Below, in pieces: positions 6,877-9,255 of a stretch of DNA of 9,255 nucleotides. The stretch's first letter is position 1; each line of letters begins with the position of its first letter. Source of the stretch: JBBRMU01 sp038230655 (GTDB taxonomy: Bacteria; Patescibacteriota; Microgenomatia; UBA1406; GWC2-37-13); assembly GCA_038230655.1 (NCBI GenBank), contig JBBRMU010000034.1, positions 1-9,255 on the forward strand, in the 5' to 3' direction. Below the pieces are notes generated by a model. That model was not told the DNA's origin. It ran no database searches and saw only the letters and a program-made list of their open reading frames with translations. Both the position numbers and the translations under genes were made by a program.

Positions 6877-8391
6877 ATGCTTGCCAAGTTATTTTCTGGA
6901 ACAATTATAGGGCTCTCAGGAATTTTGATTGAAGTAGAGGTGGATGTTGCCAATAGAGGTTTTCCTGTATTTACAATTGTAGGGTTACCAAATAAAGCTA
7001 TCGATGAGGCCAAGGATCGTGTGAGGACGGCAATAGTTAACTCAGGATATGAGATGCCAGACTCCAGAATCACGGTAAATCTCGCTCCTGCAGACATTCC
7101 CAAAATGGGATCAGGTTTTGATCTGCCAATAGCTTTGGGACTATTGGCTGCATCAGGAGCTATTAATCCAGGCTTGTTTACTGAGAGTCTATTTGTTGGT
7201 GAGCTCTCTCTACATGGGCAATTGAGGGCTGTCCCGGGGATTATCTCAACTGTATTAATGGCTAAAGAAAAAAATATCAAACAGATATTTCTTCCCAAAG
7301 AAAATGCTGCACAAGCTATGTCAGTTGAGGATATTGAAGTATATCCTCTAGATTCGCTCTCACAGCTAGTTGATCATCTGAATGGAGAAAAGGCAATTCA
7401 AATGTGTGATTTTTCACCGCAGCAATCTGCATTTTCAAGCACTTATGAGTTTGATTTCAGCGATATAAAAGGACAAGAACTAGCAAAACGGTCTCTTCAG
7501 ATTGCTGCAGCAGGATTTCATAATGTACATTTATCTGGTTCTCCAGGATCAGGAAAAACCATGCTTTGTCGAGCTTTTCCTTCAATTCTTCCTCCTCTAA
7601 CTAAGGATGAAAGTTTGGAAGTCTCAAAGATATATTCAGCAGTTGGTATTTTAAAGAAAGGAGGTGTATATGATAGGCCATTCAGATCTCCTCATCACAC
7701 TACTTCACAAATTGGCTTGATTGGTGGAGGTGCATTACCTAAACCCGGTGAGATCTCACTCGCACATCGGGGAGTGCTATTCCTTGATGAAATTGCTGAG
7801 TTTCCGCGATCTACGCTCGAATCACTTCGCCAACCTATGGAAGACGGCTCAATTGTAGTCTCGCGAGCATCCGGCAGTCTAACTTTTCCATGCAGATTTC
7901 TATTTTTAGCAGCCTCAAACCCGTGTCAGTGTGGATACTTTGGAAGCTACCAGAAGAAATGTAGCTGTTCATCAGTGTCAGTCCTACTATATAAAAAGAA
8001 ACTGTCAGGTCCTTTAATCGATCGTATAGATATTCATGTAAATGTTCTACCAGTAGAAGAAAGTAAATTAAACCTATATTTTACTGCGGACTCGAGTATA
8101 AAGATAAAAGAAGCCGTAATTACTGCTCAAGAAAGGCAAAACCATAGATTCTCTGGTACACGGCTAAAAAATAATAGTGAAATGCTAGGCTCGGATGTTA
8201 AGGATTTATGTAAATTGACGATAGATGCGTCAGACATCCTAAAAAAAGCCGTCTCTAGACTAAAACTTTCAGCCAGATCTTATTTTAAAGTGATTAAAGT
8301 TGCCCAGACAATAGCCGATCTTAACGCAAAAGATGCGGTTGAAGCAGTGCATATTTCAGAAGCACTACAGTATCGTGCAAAGAGAGAATAG
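6877..8391 (+). CDS. comM: ComM/YifB-family Mg-chelatase-like AAA+ ATPase
   Basis: At 504 residues it is full length for the family. In order it has an N-terminal ChlI-like (Lon S5-fold) domain, about 1-165, with the typical VEVDVANRGFPVFTIVGLP segment; an AAA+ Mg-chelatase-like domain, about 190-395; and the C-terminal Mg-chelatase domain, about 405-500. Walker A is GSPGSGKT (221-228) and Walker B is VLFLDE (300-305). A sensor-like Asn precedes a four-Cys cluster (C350, C352, C362, C364; NPCQCGYFG...CSC) that is typical of ComM, and an Arg-finger-like region is SGPLIDRID (377-385). ComM is a hexameric helicase that extends heteroduplex by branch migration during natural transformation. All key motifs are intact. 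The start is supported by AGGA seven bases upstream. The pilin gene follows 54 bases later on the same strand with its own promoter. Confidence 0.96.
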   Translation: MLAKLFSGTIIGLSGILIEVEVDVANRGFPVFTIVGLPNKAIDEAKDRVRTAIVNSGYEMPDSRITVNLAPADIPKMGSGFDLPIALGLLAASGAINPGLFTESLFVGELSLHGQLRAVPGIISTVLMAKEKNIKQIFLPKENAAQAMSVEDIEVYPLDSLSQLVDHLNGEKAIQMCDFSPQQSAFSSTYEFDFSDIKGQELAKRSLQIAAAGFHNVHLSGSPGSGKTMLCRAFPSILPPLTKDESLEVSKIYSAVGILKKGGVYDRPFRSPHHTTSQIGLIGGGALPKPGEISLAHRGVLFLDEIAEFPRSTLESLRQPMEDGSIVVSRASGSLTFPCRFLFLAASNPCQCGYFGSYQKKCSCSSVSVLLYKKKLSGPLIDRIDIHVNVLPVEESKLNLYFTADSSIKIKEAVITAQERQNHRFSGTRLKNNSEMLGSDVKDLCKLTIDASDILKKAVSRLKLSARSYFKVIKVAQTIADLNAKDAVEAVHISEALQYRAKRE

Positions 8392-8410
8392 AGCTTCCAG
8401 TAGTAAAAAT

Positions 8411-8439
8411 TTGATATATCTGACTCATTATGATATACT
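8411..8439 (+). promoter_or_regulatory. Strong candidate promoter for the pilin gene (leaderless)
   Basis: TTGATA (8411-8416), a 17-base spacer and TATACT (8434-8439) stand six bases before the ATG at 8446. Both boxes match 5 of 6 consensus positions at the ideal spacing. The predicted start of transcription is at or next to the A of the ATG, and no Shine-Dalgarno sequence is present, so the mRNA is probably leaderless. Confidence 0.65.
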
Positions 8440-8445
8440 TACATA

Positions 8446-9039
8446 ATGAAACTACTTAGTTACTTTTTAGTATTTATCTCACTCTTCTGTATCCTAGCAG
8501 TGCAACCCGCATTTGCAGTTGACCCAACTCCAACTCCCTGTGTCGTAAGTACAGCGGGAGGAGATTCTAGCTGCATTATGGTTGACCAGTCAAAGTTAGG
8601 TTTCCGGATTCCCAGCTTCTCAGAAATACTTTCATTTGTAATTAGAGGGTTTTTTATAGTTGGAGGATTAGCAGCGTTATTTTATCTTCTTCTAGGCGCT
8701 TTTGCCTGGATTACATCTGGTGGAGATAAAGAAAAGGTTGGTGGTGCTCAGGCAAAAATTCAGGCAGCTGTGATCGGAGTCATTATGATTGTCGTTGTAC
8801 TTGCAGTCGTGGTTACCTTAGAGCAGGTGGTGTTTGGAAGACGTTTGTGTTTGGGTTTATCTTGTCCACTCACTATACCTTCTTTGTTACAGCCGCCAGG
8901 TGGAGTTTCAACCCCCCAAACTCCGGTACTTGATAACATTATAGATACACCAACACCGTTACCACCAGGTACAAAAATTGTTGTCACAATCACTCCACCC
9001 GCTTCAACTTTGCCAGATGACTCAACTCACCATTATTGA
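8446..9039 (+). CDS. Type IV secretion system pilin-family (VirB2/TrbC-like) protein
   Basis: This 197-residue protein has a Sec signal peptide (1-24, ending PAFA). A short PTPTP-containing exported segment with Cys 32 and Cys 43 follows. Then come two membrane helices (about 63-89 and 104-127) joined by the conserved loop WITSGGDKEKVGGAQAKI (88-105). This helix-loop-helix with GG and SGGDKEKV is the hallmark I associate with the T4SS_pilin family abundant in CPR bacteria, analogous to VirB2/TrbC. C135 and C140 could form a disulfide just outside the second helix. Unlike minimal pilins of about 100-130 residues, it carries a Pro/Thr-rich C-terminal tail of about 55 residues (143-197). The start is set by the signal peptide and by the promoter six bases upstream. 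It may form a pilus or channel subunit together with the VirB6-like protein; that partnership is inferred. Confidence 0.75.
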   Translation: MKLLSYFLVFISLFCILAVQPAFAVDPTPTPCVVSTAGGDSSCIMVDQSKLGFRIPSFSEILSFVIRGFFIVGGLAALFYLLLGAFAWITSGGDKEKVGGAQAKIQAAVIGVIMIVVVLAVVVTLEQVVFGRRLCLGLSCPLTIPSLLQPPGGVSTPQTPVLDNIIDTPTPLPPGTKIVVTITPPASTLPDDSTHHY

Positions 9040-9255
9040 TTAACGTCAATTATTTCTCACAAGATACTAATTCATAGGCAAAGCTTTTAAATATTAAACT
9101 TATCTGTGAAATATGGTGATAAGCCAGCAGATGGTATCCACTCCAAGTTCCCAGAGAGACAGAGAGGGTGTCTAAATAGACAGGTGGGATAATTCGAATT
9201 GTATCATGAATTGAAGGCTCATGGTGATGAAGGAATGCAAAAGGAGTAGATCTTC
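9040..9255 (+). other. Non-coding 3' end with consecutive potential RNA hairpins
   Basis: No gene or open frame of note is visible. Right at the pilin stop, ATTGA/TCAAT (9035-9039 with 9046-9050) precedes a short T-rich stretch, a weak terminator at best. Farther on, TATCCACT (9135-9142) can pair with 9183-9191 (one bulge, one wobble) around a perfect TGTCT-AAAT-AGACA hairpin (9169-9182) and a possible CCC/GGG helix (9150-9152 with 9166-9168). Then 9202-9209 can pair with 9219-9226 (8 bp, two wobbles). The end, GATGAAGGAATGCAAAAGG then AGTA, recalls the start of a T-box leader, but the window stops there. Confidence 0.35.

Noticed and set aside
6864..7298. 144-codon minus-strand frame opposite comM
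   Set aside because: It lies on the antisense of the highly conserved N-terminal ComM domain and its product has no recognisable features.
9183..9206. tRNA-like T-arm around TTCGAAT
   Set aside because: The flanking bases do not form the required 5-bp stem and no acceptor, D or anticodon arms can be placed.
1..9255. CRISPR array, insertion sequence or UGA recoding
   Set aside because: There are no regularly spaced repeats and no transposase-like protein, and TGA functions as stop at 859-861 and 9037-9039 with no in-frame TGA inside the genes.

Overview
The window looks like chromosomal DNA from a Candidate Phyla Radiation (Patescibacteria) bacterium, most likely of the Microgenomates type. 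The reasons are AT-rich sequence, tight gene packing, several exported proteins with Pro/Thr (PTPTP-like) linkers, a T4SS-pilin-family protein carrying the WITSGGDKEKV signature, and a VirB6/TrbL-like membrane protein with a very long soluble tail. TGA is used as a normal stop (genes ending at 861 and 9039), so there is no sign of UGA recoding. The lineage is inferred from protein style; no marker gene is present.

Layout. (1) Bases 1-861 hold the 3' part of an unidentified helical protein whose stop overlaps (ATGA) the start of a 698-residue exported, extremely Cys-rich protein (858-2954) ending in a transthyretin/CNA-B-like beta domain. (2) Bases 2955-3418 are a non-coding gap between convergent genes. 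(3) On the minus strand, a cohesin-like, C-terminally anchored surface protein (6780-6178) is followed after 8 bases by a 916-residue VirB6/TrbL-like polytopic membrane protein (6169-3419). (4) A compact divergent promoter region (about 6781-6876) separates this pair from comM/yifB (6877-8391, plus strand), which is followed by a T4SS-type pilin gene (8446-9039). (5) The last 215 bases have no gene and can fold into several hairpins.

How the genes may work together. Five of the six products are predicted to be exported or membrane-bound, or are coupled to such a gene. Two look like type IV secretion or DNA-transfer components (VirB2-like pilin, VirB6-like channel protein). ComM is the branch-migration helicase of natural transformation. 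A reasonable inference is a DNA-uptake or envelope-appendage locus of an episymbiotic bacterium. The window contains no VirB4/VirD4 ATPase, ComEC or PilT, so the system cannot be called complete.

The points most worth a second look are: a nine-A run that would let a -1 shift fuse the cohesin-like protein in frame to the VirB6-like protein; two genes with near-consensus promoters placed so that their mRNAs would be leaderless; a single -35 segment apparently shared by divergent promoters; a four-fold repeat of about 32 residues in the VirB6-like tail; and a perfect 10+10 bp inverted repeat inside the Cys-rich gene.
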